Positions 36,522-45,221 of a stretch of 64,000 bases of DNA are shown piece by piece (the stretch's first letter is position 1; every line of letters starts with the position of its first letter). Position numbers and translations under genes: made by a program. This stretch comes from Prolixibacteraceae bacterium (GTDB lineage: Bacteria; Bacteroidota; Bacteroidia; Bacteroidales; Prolixibacteraceae): NCBI GenBank assembly GCA_003506435.1, contig DOAQ01000015.1, positions 95,897 through 159,896 of the forward strand, given 5' to 3'. The notes beneath the pieces were generated by a model, which saw nothing but the letters and a program-made list of their open reading frames with translations, searched no databases and was not told where the DNA came from.

Positions 36522-37391
36522 ATGAAGAACTTTTTTGTAAAAAGCCATGGACTTGGTAACGACTATATTGTTTTAAACAGCGATGAAATCAACTTTCCCC
36601 TGACTGAAAAAAATATCCGGCTGATTTGCGATGTGCATTTTGGCATCGGGTCGGACGGCATTTTGCTGAAGATACCTTCAGCAAAAGCCGATTTTGGCCT
36701 GCGGATTTTCAATCCCGACGGATCGGAAGCCGAAAAAAGCGGAAACGGGCTGCGTATTTTCTCTAAATATCTCTACGATTACTTATACACCAATAAATCG
36801 AAAGTTTTCACTATTGAAACGGCCGGGGGTATTGTTACTTCCGAAGTACTGGAACAAAAAGCACGCAAGGCCAGTCTGATAAAAGTAGACATGGGAAAAG
36901 CCATTTTCCAGTCATCCCTGATTCCAGTGGCTGCCGAAACCGAGGAGTGTTTTGATTATCCTCTCGAAGTGGATGGAAAAACTTTCCGCATCAACTGTGT
37001 ATCAGTAGGAAATCCGCACTGCGTCATTATTACCGACCGTCTCGATATGGATGAACTGATGCAATACGGGCCGTTGCTCGAAAAACACCCGTTTTTTCCG
37101 AACCGCATCAATGTGCAATTTGCCAAAGTGCTTTCGCCTTCCGAAGTTGAAATCCTGATTTGGGAACGCGGGGCCGGTTATACGCTGGCATCGGGTAGTT
37201 CGTCGTGCGCGGTTGCCGCTGCCGTTATTAAAAAAGGACTGACATCACGCGACCTGATCATCAAAATGCAGGGCGGCAATTTGAAAGTCAGCATCAACGA
37301 AGACTGGGACGTCCGCATGAGCGGCGAAGTAAAAGAAATTTCCTACGGATACATAAGCGATGAACTTTTAAACGAGCTGGAGGTTAAATAA
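36522..37391 (+). CDS. dapF: diaminopimelate epimerase-family protein with Ser in both catalytic Cys positions
   Basis: A 289-residue DapF-fold protein: FFVKSHGLGNDYIVLNS at the start, FGIGSDGIL, then NPDGSEAEKSGNGLR and, late, WERGAGYTLASGSSSCA. In characterised DapF the pair of acid/base cysteines lies in CGNG-R and in ACGTG-CA. Here the first is Ser73 (codon AGC) and the second Ser224 (codon TCG); the only nearby cysteine, Cys229, aligns with the later non-catalytic one. Other conserved parts are intact. The ATG at 36522 is chosen because DapF starts there. Its place between dapL and lysA says it is the meso-DAP epimerase, but the cysteine loss needs explaining. Confidence 0.82.
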   Translation: MKNFFVKSHGLGNDYIVLNSDEINFPLTEKNIRLICDVHFGIGSDGILLKIPSAKADFGLRIFNPDGSEAEKSGNGLRIFSKYLYDYLYTNKSKVFTIETAGGIVTSEVLEQKARKASLIKVDMGKAIFQSSLIPVAAETEECFDYPLEVDGKTFRINCVSVGNPHCVIITDRLDMDELMQYGPLLEKHPFFPNRINVQFAKVLSPSEVEILIWERGAGYTLASGSSSCAVAAAVIKKGLTSRDLIIKMQGGNLKVSINEDWDVRMSGEVKEISYGYISDELLNELEVK

Positions 37392-37423
37392 TCCGTTCAA
37401 AAATTGCCGTTTACTTACAAATT

Positions 37424-37456
37424 TTTGATAATTCCTGGTTTTGATTTATAAATTTG
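37424..37456 (+). promoter_or_regulatory. promoter of lysA
   Basis: TTTG (37424-37427), a 21-base spacer and TAAATTTG (37449-37456) give both elements of the Bacteroidota promoter. The lysA ATG is 36 bases downstream. It lies in the 101-base gap after dapF, so lysA has its own promoter. Confidence 0.6.
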
Positions 37457-37492
37457 CACTTTTTAATGCACTATTCTTAAAATTACGAACAG

Positions 37493-38752
37493 ATGAAAGG
37501 CAAAGTCCTTCCTTTTACAAAGGAACAAATTGAGAAAATTACAGAGAAACATCCAACCCCGTTTCATATATATGATGAAAAAGGAATTATTGAATACGCC
37601 AAACGGTTCAATGCAGCCTTTTCATGGAACAAAGGTTTTAAAGAATTTTACGCGATAAAATCTGCTCCGAACCCGTTTTTAATGAAAATTCTGAGGGCGC
37701 AGGGTTTTGGTATTGATGCCAGTTCGCTGGCCGAGCTGGAACTTGCCGGTCGTGTCGGAATGCGCGGTGAAGAAATCATGTTTACCTCGAACGATACTCC
37801 GGCACACGAATATGTGAAAGCAAGGGAACTGGGCGCTACTATTAATCTCGACGACATTTCTCATATCGAATATCTGGAAAAACATGCAGGGCTTCCCGAA
37901 TTGATTTCTCTCCGGTACAATCCCGGAGCGCTGAAAGACGGCAACGTAATTATTGGCAATCCGGAAGATTCGAAATACGGTTTTACCCGCGAACAGCTTT
38001 TCGAAGGTTATAAAATGCTGAAGAAAAAAGGGGTGAAACGTTTTGGCATTCACACCATGGTAGCTTCCAACGAACTCGACTCAGACTATTTTATCGAAAC
38101 GGCAGAAATTCTTTTTGACGTGATTGTTGAAATCAGCAAAGAAGTGGGCATCCGGTTCGAATTTGCCAACCTGGGCGGCGGTATTGGCATTCCCTATAAA
38201 AATGAACACAAGCCTGTCGATATTGAAAAAGTGAGTGCCGGAATCAAAGATCTTTACGAAAAACTGATTGTTGCTAACCAGCTCGATCCCCTGAAAATTT
38301 TCTTCGAATCAGGTCGCGTAATTACCGGTCCTTACGGATTTCTGGTATCGAAAGTCCTTCACATTAAGGAAACCTATAAAAAATACGCCGGACTCGATTC
38401 ATGTATGGCCAATCTAATGCGCCCAGCACTGTATGGCGCTTATCACCATATTACCGTGCTGGGAAAGGAAAACGAACCATGCAGCAACCTGTATGACGTA
38501 ACCGGCTCACTGTGCGAAAACAACGACAAATTTGCCATCAACCGGTTGTTACCAAAGATTGAACAAGGCGATATAGTTGTGATTCACGATACCGGTGCGC
38601 ACGGTCATGCCATGGGCTTCAACTATAACGGGAAACTGCGTTCGGCTGAACTGCTGTTGCGCGAAAACGGCGAAGTGGTTGAAATCCGACGCGCCGAAAC
38701 CATGGACGATTATTTCGCAACACTTGATTTTGGCAAACTGAAAGATTTTTAG
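37493..38752 (+). CDS. lysA: diaminopimelate decarboxylase
   Basis: A 419-residue fold-type III PLP enzyme with the lysine of FYAIKSAPNP (about 49-58), the phosphate-binding LGGGIGIPY (about 226-234), FESGRVITGPYG (about 264-275) and LCENNDKFAINR-type substrate residues in DVTGSLCEN (about 329-337), ending in RAETMDDYFATLD. It decarboxylates meso-diaminopimelate to L-lysine. It belongs with dapL and the dapF-like gene, follows its own promoter, and ends in a strong terminator. Length and motifs are normal. Confidence 0.94.
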   Translation: MKGKVLPFTKEQIEKITEKHPTPFHIYDEKGIIEYAKRFNAAFSWNKGFKEFYAIKSAPNPFLMKILRAQGFGIDASSLAELELAGRVGMRGEEIMFTSNDTPAHEYVKARELGATINLDDISHIEYLEKHAGLPELISLRYNPGALKDGNVIIGNPEDSKYGFTREQLFEGYKMLKKKGVKRFGIHTMVASNELDSDYFIETAEILFDVIVEISKEVGIRFEFANLGGGIGIPYKNEHKPVDIEKVSAGIKDLYEKLIVANQLDPLKIFFESGRVITGPYGFLVSKVLHIKETYKKYAGLDSCMANLMRPALYGAYHHITVLGKENEPCSNLYDVTGSLCENNDKFAINRLLPKIEQGDIVVIHDTGAHGHAMGFNYNGKLRSAELLLRENGEVVEIRRAETMDDYFATLDFGKLKDF

Positions 38753-38774
38753 AACACGATAACGAAATACATTG

Positions 38775-38802
38775 AAAAGCCACGTGATTCGTGGCTTTTT
38801 TT
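38775..38802 (+). terminator. intrinsic terminator of lysA
   Basis: AAAAGCCACG, loop TGATT, CGTGGCTTTT and more T: a perfect 10-bp stem with a T tail, 23 bases after the lysA stop. It separates lysA from the AAA-subtilase module. Confidence 0.9.
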
Positions 38803-38850
38803 ATGAACTTATTAGCAAAAAGATACACTGTTTTAAAATAAAGGAATTTG

Positions 38851-38858
38851 TATATTTG
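38851..38858 (+). promoter_or_regulatory. -7 element of the AAA-subtilase module
   Basis: TATATTTG fits TAnnTTTG exactly, 16 bases before the ATPase ATG and directly after the lysA terminator. The module therefore has its own promoter. Confidence 0.45.
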
Positions 38859-38873
38859 TAGAAATTAGTTATC

Positions 38874-39860
38874 ATGGCAACCGCAGAACAAATAAAATCG
38901 TTAATCAATTCGCACTTTAATGGTAGCGATGAGCGATTTGCAACAATAGCTCTGCAAATAGCAGCACATGAAGCCCGATCAGGAAGGACAACTGTTGCAG
39001 AAGAAATTAAACGGGCAATTGATCATTCCAAATCAAAAACCATTAAACTTAATCCGCTACAAAAAGACTTACAAGGACTGATTATTGAATCAATCCCTGA
39101 AAAGCGGATGAATGAACTGGTGATTTCCAAAGAAATCAAGAAACGGTTAGAACGGATTCTTACCGAATATAAGCAACGACACAAACTTCAAAAATTTGGT
39201 CTTTCGCACCGAAGAAAAATATTACTTTCAGGGCCTCCGGGAACAGGTAAAACTATGACTGCCTCAGTTTTGGCTAACGAGATGCAACTTCCATTATTCA
39301 TCGTGTCAATGGACAAAATGGTAACCAAGTATATGGGCGAAACCGGTGCAAAACTCCGGTTGATATTTGATGCGATTAAAGAACGTAACGGCATTTACCT
39401 TTTTGATGAGTTCGACGCTATTGGTGCCGAAAGGGGAAATGAGAATGAGGTGGGTGAAATGCGCCGTGTGCTGAATGCTTTTTTGCAGTTTATTGAAAAC
39501 GACTTTTCAGAGAGCTTGATTATTGCTGCTACAAATAATCTTTCAGTTCTTGACCCGGCGTTGTTCCGCCGTTTTGATGATGTGATTTACTTTAAAAATC
39601 CTGATACAACAGAAGCCACACTTTTGCTGAAGAATCTTTTGGGTTTATTTATTGGAACAATCAAGCCCGAAACTATTGCCAAAGAAATTGAAGGTTTGAG
39701 CCATGCCGAAATCAGCCTGGGGTGTATAGATGCCATTAAGGATGCCATTCTTGCCGACAAAAAAGTGGTGGATAAAAAAACACTTCTGTCCATGATTCAG
39801 GATCGACATCACATCCACTCAAAAACGAACCTAAATGGACAAACCAATCCTATTCCTTAA
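38874..39860 (+). CDS. AAA+ ATPase paired with a subtilase
   Basis: A 328-residue AAA+ protein. Residues 1-105 are helical (AEQIKSLINSHFNGSDERFA; ALQIAAHEARSGRTTVAEEI). The ATPase core has Walker A GPPGTGKT (120-127), Walker B YLFDEFD (175-181), a sensor-1 ATNN (219-222) and arginine-finger candidates at 232-233 (LFRRFDD). It resembles the classical clade AAA proteins of the FtsH/spastin sort but has no protease or membrane part. Its last 26 bases overlap the start of the subtilase gene, so both are translated together. It most likely regulates, unfolds for, or remodels the subtilase. Confidence 0.88.
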   Translation: MATAEQIKSLINSHFNGSDERFATIALQIAAHEARSGRTTVAEEIKRAIDHSKSKTIKLNPLQKDLQGLIIESIPEKRMNELVISKEIKKRLERILTEYKQRHKLQKFGLSHRRKILLSGPPGTGKTMTASVLANEMQLPLFIVSMDKMVTKYMGETGAKLRLIFDAIKERNGIYLFDEFDAIGAERGNENEVGEMRRVLNAFLQFIENDFSESLIIAATNNLSVLDPALFRRFDDVIYFKNPDTTEATLLLKNLLGLFIGTIKPETIAKEIEGLSHAEISLGCIDAIKDAILADKKVVDKKTLLSMIQDRHHIHSKTNLNGQTNPIP

Positions 39861-42333
39861 CGACGCTGCACAATCAGAATCATTTACTACAACACAAGGC
39901 GGTGGAAATAAAGCTAAACTACCTGATCGAGATAGAATTGCTCATGCAGCTAGCTTAACTAATAAATTTAAAAATGCCTGGAGTGCTTTAGGAGAGCAAA
40001 GGCAGCAAAGAAAAGCCCTTTCCTTACCATGTCGTGATGGTTGCTACCTTGAAGTTATTGGACAAGCTGGTTATGAGTTGACGGCAAATAGCCTAGAAGA
40101 CCGAAGAAGTAAAAAAGTGCTTGGAGCAAGACTTATTTCTGTATCAACAGATGATAATCATGAAACACGTGCCATCGTTTATATTCCTTCTGGTCAAGAA
40201 AATAAGTTCTTTAAAAAGATTCAGGATTATGCTAATTCAAATAAAGACAAAAAGAACAAACCCCAGAACAAGAAGTTTATAGAAAGTATTGAAGACATCA
40301 AACTTGCTTTATTAGAAGACCTATGGCAAGATCCGATTTCTGATTTTCCACAAGAAATACCAATCTGGTGTGAATTATGGCTTCGCACTGAAAATACAAA
40401 AGCAGATGGAATTGTTTTAAAAACGAAAAAAATCTGTGAAACCATCGGCATTGAAACCAATCCCGAACGCCTTGATTTTCCAGAAAGATCAGTTATAGTA
40501 ATTCGTGCAAATCAGAAACAACTTCAAGAGTTATTTGCACAAAGCGACAATCTTGCAGAGCTACGTTTAGCCAAAGAACCTGTTTCTTTCTGGTCGTCAT
40601 TATATCCTTATGAGCAAACCGAAGCCGTTGATAATCTTTTAAGCCGAATCGAGTACGAAGACAGAGGAGTGAGTATTTGCATTTTAGATGGTGGTATCAA
40701 TAACGGTCATCGTTTGTTAGTGCCATTTTGCTCCGATGATGAAAAGGAAACTTATAATCCCCACTGGAGTCCAAATGATCAGGAAGGACATGGTACGCAA
40801 ATGGCTGGAATTGCAGTGTTTGGTGATTTGCAAAAGGCATTAGAGTCAAATGATACCATTGTCGTCAACCACCGATTATTTTCTGGAAAGATTCTTCCAC
40901 CACCAAATTTTCCTGAGAATGATCCTATACTTTATGGATTTATTACTGCTCAAACTATTAGTAATTGTGAAATCAAACTTAAAAATCGATTGAGCATTTT
41001 TAGTCTTGCAACTACATCAAAATATGAAACAGATAAGGGACGTCCTTCTTCGTGGTCAGCAGAAATAGATAAACTTGCTTTTGGTGAAGATGATGAATCT
41101 CAACGATTAATACTTATTAGTGCGGGGAACAGTTCTAATCTAATTTCGAAGGAAAGAATGGAATTAATCAATTATCCTGAGATAAACTTAAATCTATCCA
41201 TTCAAAGTCCAGCTCAAGCTTGGAATGCTTTGACTATAGGTGCTTATACTGAGAAAGTAATAATAACTGATACCAAATTACAGGAATATACACCTCTTGC
41301 TCAACATGGAGAGCTTTCGCCTCATAGTACTACTTCTCTGACTTGGGAAACAAAACGTTGGCCCAACAAACCAGATGTTGTTTTAGAAGGCGGCAATCTC
41401 CTTAGAACGCCGGAAGGAACTGTTGATGGTTGCGACGATTTATGTGTATTGACCACTTCTCCCAGACCCATTGGTAAACAATTTGAATTATTTGATGCTA
41501 CAAGTGCTGCAACTGCTAAAGCGGCTTGGATTGCCGCTCAAATTCAAAGTCTTTTACCCAACGCCTGGCCTGAAACCATTCGTGCATTAATGGTTCACTC
41601 AGCAGAATGGACACCTCAACTAATCAATCAATTTGGAATTGACCTAAAAAAGAAAGGAGACATTGGCTACTTATTGCGAATAGCTGGTTATGGGGTTCCT
41701 GATTTGAAGAAAGCATCTGAATGTGCTGTAAATCATTTAACGTTAATTGCTCAGGAAACAATTCAACCTTTTGAAGAAGATGGAGGAACCAATGAAATGC
41801 ATTTCTATGAATTGCCTTGGCCCAAAGATGCTTTGCAAGATTTAGGAGATCAAAAAGTAACGTTGAAAATCACTCTCTCATATTTTATCGAACCATCGCC
41901 TGGAGAGTTACAAACCCAAGGTCGTTACACCTACGCCTCTCATGGTTTGCGCTTCGATTTAAATTCACCTGAAGAAGCAAATAACATTGACAGTTTTAGA
42001 AAACGATTGAACGAAGAGGCTAGAAAAAAAGAAATTGAAGATAAACCAGAATATATTGGATTGGGAAATCGTTGGAAGATTGGACCAACATACAGAAACA
42101 AAGGAACGGTTCAATCTGACTCAATCACATTGTCGGGAATTGAAATAGCTGATTGCTATTATATTGCAGTATATCCGGTTGGTGGTTGGTGGAAAACCCG
42201 AAAAAGTGAAAACTGCTCAGAAAAGCAAGCCCGCTATTCATTGATCGTTTCACTACATACCGAATCAGAAGATGTAGATATTTACACTCCTGTAGCTAAT
42301 ATGGTTAAAATACCAATTAATGTTAAACTATGA
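39835..42333 (+). CDS. cytoplasmic S8-family subtilisin-like protease, AAA-associated type
   Basis: An 832-residue serine protease with no signal peptide. The catalytic set is intact: Asp285 (CILDGG), His319 (EGHGTQMAG), oxyanion Asn432 (ISAGNSSN) and Ser557 (ATSAATA). About 280 residues precede the protease domain and about 220 follow it, neither with a recognised family. The gene overlaps the AAA gene by 26 bases upstream and the glycosyltransferase by ATGA downstream. Base composition is low: 40921-40980 has 16 G/C of 60 against 29 of 60 at 38161-38220 in lysA, suggesting transfer. Function is probably ATPase-controlled proteolysis in a conflict or quality-control system. Confidence 0.88.
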   Translation: MDKPILFLNDAAQSESFTTTQGGGNKAKLPDRDRIAHAASLTNKFKNAWSALGEQRQQRKALSLPCRDGCYLEVIGQAGYELTANSLEDRRSKKVLGARLISVSTDDNHETRAIVYIPSGQENKFFKKIQDYANSNKDKKNKPQNKKFIESIEDIKLALLEDLWQDPISDFPQEIPIWCELWLRTENTKADGIVLKTKKICETIGIETNPERLDFPERSVIVIRANQKQLQELFAQSDNLAELRLAKEPVSFWSSLYPYEQTEAVDNLLSRIEYEDRGVSICILDGGINNGHRLLVPFCSDDEKETYNPHWSPNDQEGHGTQMAGIAVFGDLQKALESNDTIVVNHRLFSGKILPPPNFPENDPILYGFITAQTISNCEIKLKNRLSIFSLATTSKYETDKGRPSSWSAEIDKLAFGEDDESQRLILISAGNSSNLISKERMELINYPEINLNLSIQSPAQAWNALTIGAYTEKVIITDTKLQEYTPLAQHGELSPHSTTSLTWETKRWPNKPDVVLEGGNLLRTPEGTVDGCDDLCVLTTSPRPIGKQFELFDATSAATAKAAWIAAQIQSLLPNAWPETIRALMVHSAEWTPQLINQFGIDLKKKGDIGYLLRIAGYGVPDLKKASECAVNHLTLIAQETIQPFEEDGGTNEMHFYELPWPKDALQDLGDQKVTLKITLSYFIEPSPGELQTQGRYTYASHGLRFDLNSPEEANNIDSFRKRLNEEARKKEIEDKPEYIGLGNRWKIGPTYRNKGTVQSDSITLSGIEIADCYYIAVYPVGGWWKTRKSENCSEKQARYSLIVSLHTESEDVDIYTPVANMVKIPINVKL

Positions 42334-43451
42334 AAATCGGGTTCGACGCAAAACGGGCATTCAGCAACCGCGCAGGATTGGGTAATTTCAGCCGAAACAC
42401 TATCAATGCGCTGTGCCTTTTTCATCCTGAAAACGAATATCTGCTTTTTACTCCCGATGACCGGAAAAACCTTTTTCTTCCTCCCGAAAATTCAAAAGTA
42501 CTGATGCCAAATAGTATCTGGTGGAAAGCAATGAAACCTGTATGGCGACGGTATCACATCAGTAAATTATTTGATCGGGAGAAAATCGACATTTTTCACG
42601 GGCTGAGCCACGAATTGCCCATCGGGATTGAAAAAACCGATGTAAAAAGTATTGTTACCATCCACGACCTGATTTTCATCCGGCATCCGGAATATTACCG
42701 GGCTGCCGACCGGCGTATTTATTTGCAAAAATTCAGTCATGCCTGCACGATGGCCGACCGCATCCATGCTATCTCGCAACAAACAAAGAGCGATATTGTC
42801 GAGTTTTTCAATATTTCGGAACGGAAAATAGAAGTGATTTATCAGTCGTGCAATCCCCTGTTTTATCAGAAGTTTTCCGAAGAAGAAAAAGTAGAGGTGC
42901 TTGAAAAATATAAATTGCCCTACCATTTCCTGCTCAGTGTCGGCACGGTTGAAAAACGCAAAAACCTGCTAAATATACTGAAAGCGCTGGTAAAATGCGA
43001 AATAAAGATTCCACTGATTGTTGCCGGACGGCAAACAAATTACATGCTGGAAATCGAGAACTTCATTCAGAAAAACAAAGAAAAACTGAAAGTTTATTTT
43101 CTGACAGATACCAGCGACCGGGAACTTGGAATTTTGTACCAATCAGCCGAAATACTTGTTTATCCTTCGGTATTTGAAGGGTTCGGATTGCCGGTAATTG
43201 AAGCGCAGGCATCGGGGTGCCCGGTGGTGACTTCCCGGTCGGGCAGTATGCCGGAAGCCGGAGGCCAGGGTGCAGCCTATATAAACCCGGTAAGCGAGAA
43301 GGAAATAGGAAATGCCATTCTGAAAATTCTATCCGACCGGGAATACCGGCAGGCATTGGTTGAGAAAGGAAGTACAAACGCCGAACGCTTTACCCCGGAA
43401 TTATTTACACAGCAACTGCACAAACTTTATACACGGGTATACAATGTATGA
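42330..43451 (+). CDS. glycosyltransferase family 4
   Basis: A 373-residue GT-B glycosyltransferase: IGFDAKRAFSNRAGLGNFSR at the start (donor-side glycine-rich segment), IDIFHGLSHELP, SVGTVEKRKNLLNILKAL, and the nucleotide-sugar EX7E element VFEGFGLPVIEAQASGCPVV (about 284-303). It transfers a sugar from an NDP- or GDP-sugar, probably to a cell-surface glycan. Its start overlaps the subtilase stop by four bases and its end overlaps tsaC by eight, so it is in one transcript with them, although its higher GC suggests it belongs with the older chromosomal genes. Confidence 0.88.
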   Translation: MKIGFDAKRAFSNRAGLGNFSRNTINALCLFHPENEYLLFTPDDRKNLFLPPENSKVLMPNSIWWKAMKPVWRRYHISKLFDREKIDIFHGLSHELPIGIEKTDVKSIVTIHDLIFIRHPEYYRAADRRIYLQKFSHACTMADRIHAISQQTKSDIVEFFNISERKIEVIYQSCNPLFYQKFSEEEKVEVLEKYKLPYHFLLSVGTVEKRKNLLNILKALVKCEIKIPLIVAGRQTNYMLEIENFIQKNKEKLKVYFLTDTSDRELGILYQSAEILVYPSVFEGFGLPVIEAQASGCPVVTSRSGSMPEAGGQGAAYINPVSEKEIGNAILKILSDREYRQALVEKGSTNAERFTPELFTQQLHKLYTRVYNV

Positions 43452-44007
43452 CGATCTGAAAAATGCGCTTGAGGTACTGCAAAACGGAGGAATAATTCTT
43501 TATCCGACCGACACCATCTGGGGAATAGGCTGCGACGCCACAAACGAAGCTGCCGTTCAAAAAATCTTTCAGATTAAAAAACGGGAAGACTCGAAAAGCA
43601 TGCTGGTGCTGATGGAAAATGCAAACCTGCTGGAACGTTATGTCGAAGAAGTGCCGGAAGTGGCTTACGACCTGATTGAATTAAGCGAGAAACCAGTTAC
43701 CATTATTTACGACGGAGCCAGGAACATGGCTAAAAACCTGATTACTTCCGATGGCAGCATCGGAATCCGCATCACTTCCGAAAATTTTACCCGGCAACTG
43801 ATCCAACGATTAAAAAAACCCATTGTATCTACATCTGCCAATGTAAGCGGAGAACCTTCGCCTGCCAATTTTTCGGAAATCAGCGACGAAATAAAATCGG
43901 CTGTCGATTATGTGGTTCAGTACCGGCAGGACGATCACACCGAAAGCGTTGCATCCAGTATTATTAAGCTGGGACGCGGAGGAGAAGTAAAAATCATCCG
44001 GAAATAA
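43444..44007 (+). CDS. L-threonylcarbamoyladenylate synthase (TsaC/Sua5/YrdC family)
   Basis: A 187-residue YrdC-domain protein: LQNGGIILYPTDTIWGIGCD (about 12-31), KIFQIKKREDSKSMLVL (about 40-56) with the conserved KRxxxK-type basic residues, and IVSTSANVSGEPSPANF. It makes threonylcarbamoyl-AMP from threonine, bicarbonate and ATP for the t6A modification of ANN-reading tRNAs. I chose the ATG at 43444, which overlaps the glycosyltransferase stop by eight bases; a longer frame from 43360 would add a non-homologous tail. Length fits the short TsaC form. Confidence 0.92.
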   Translation: MYDDLKNALEVLQNGGIILYPTDTIWGIGCDATNEAAVQKIFQIKKREDSKSMLVLMENANLLERYVEEVPEVAYDLIELSEKPVTIIYDGARNMAKNLITSDGSIGIRITSENFTRQLIQRLKKPIVSTSANVSGEPSPANFSEISDEIKSAVDYVVQYRQDDHTESVASSIIKLGRGGEVKIIRK

Positions 44008-44047
44008 AAAGCGATCATGCTGAAACCTTCGTCCCGTCTTGCCCTTT

Positions 44048-45082
44048 CTAATTTCCCGATTTGATCTCACTCATTATTTTATCGTTTTTTGCCTGATCCG
44101 GAAATTCCATTGAATAAACTATGGCTTCCACCTGGCGCAGGTAATTGCGTTTATCGAAGCGGGGGGCATAAACACTACCCTCGACTGTAACGATGCGGTT
44201 ATTGCTGGCATCAAGTTCTGCAATACTGATAAAGGGACCGCCCATGAAATCGTTCTCAACCCGCCAAAGACCACGCATTTCGGAGGCATGATTTCCGTTA
44301 TGTTCAAAAATATTGAACAGCGGAATAATCTGCCTTTCAGTGGTCATGTAAGTGCTGTCGCGGGGACCCGGCACATATTTTTTCAGATATTCATCTCTCT
44401 TTGCAAGTTGAAAATCAGGAGTAAACGTGCTGTCGGATTCGTATTTGTATGTATAAATGAATATCCACTGACTGATTTCGGTGGTTTCGTAACGCAGCCA
44501 TGCAAAATCATCGGTTTTCTTGACCACCTTAAATCCGGGAGGGACATTCATCTTCAGATTGAAACTTTTCAGCAAGGTATTGTAAACAACTTTGTCGCTG
44601 TATTGCTTGTAATTTCCCATCAAACGGTCTTTTTCAGCCTTCAGAAAAAAAGCAACAATTTTATCTGAATTCTCAAGAAAAAGTTTCTCAAATTCTTCCT
44701 GCGATTTTGCGTTGATATTTACTACTGCCTGAGGATGTGCCCATACATCATTTTTATATTCTGCCACCGGTTCATCAATCGTTGAAGAAATACGAACCGT
44801 TATAATATTTCGTGTAGTTCTGAAAATATCGTTAAATGCAGCAGGGGGTACATCTATCAGGCTGAATATCGGTTCTTCCTGGGGAAGTCCGAGTTGGGGT
44901 TGATTAAGAATTTTACGAAGTACAGTTCCGGGCGCACCCGACCATGCTTCTTTCGGAATTACAATAATCATTTCACCTGCTTTCCCTGTTATGTTCCTTT
45001 TCTGGAATGTATTGTCGAAGCAAGATGAAAGAAAGATGGCCGATGATGCCAACAAAAAAAGTAGGAAAGCTGTTCGTTTCAT
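44048..45082 (-). CDS. DUF4837-family lipoprotein
   Basis: A 344-residue lipoprotein (lipobox LSSC near residue 21) of the Bacteroidota-specific DUF4837 family: TGKAGEMIIVIPKEAWSGAP near the start, IFRTTRNIITVRIS, DVWAHPQAVVNINA, NVPPGFKVVKKTDDFAWLRY, and MRGLWRVENDFMGGPFIS. The function of this family is unknown; wide conservation suggests an envelope role. I used the ATG at 45082 rather than the GTG one codon earlier. It is convergent with tsaC. Confidence 0.88.
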   Translation of the reverse strand: MKRTAFLLFLLASSAIFLSSCFDNTFQKRNITGKAGEMIIVIPKEAWSGAPGTVLRKILNQPQLGLPQEEPIFSLIDVPPAAFNDIFRTTRNIITVRISSTIDEPVAEYKNDVWAHPQAVVNINAKSQEEFEKLFLENSDKIVAFFLKAEKDRLMGNYKQYSDKVVYNTLLKSFNLKMNVPPGFKVVKKTDDFAWLRYETTEISQWIFIYTYKYESDSTFTPDFQLAKRDEYLKKYVPGPRDSTYMTTERQIIPLFNIFEHNGNHASEMRGLWRVENDFMGGPFISIAELDASNNRIVTVEGSVYAPRFDKRNYLRQVEAIVYSMEFPDQAKNDKIMSEIKSGN

Positions 45083-45221
45083 CACTATATATTTTTGAGT
45101 TTTTTACTGCAAAACAAAAATCTTACCACAAATTACACCAAAGTGGCGAATGGAAGCAAAGGTAGAAATATTGCATTACAAAAAGATAGCTGCTTCCTGT
45201 GAACAAAGAGAAACAGCCATC

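Noticed and set aside
36522..37391. Frame error explaining the missing DapF cysteines
   Set aside because: Both serine codons lie within continuous, well-conserved motifs, and a frameshift would disrupt the flanking residues.
39835..42333. The S8 protease as a secreted nutrient subtilase
   Set aside because: No signal peptide, no prodomain or sorting domain, and translational overlap with a cytoplasmic AAA ATPase.
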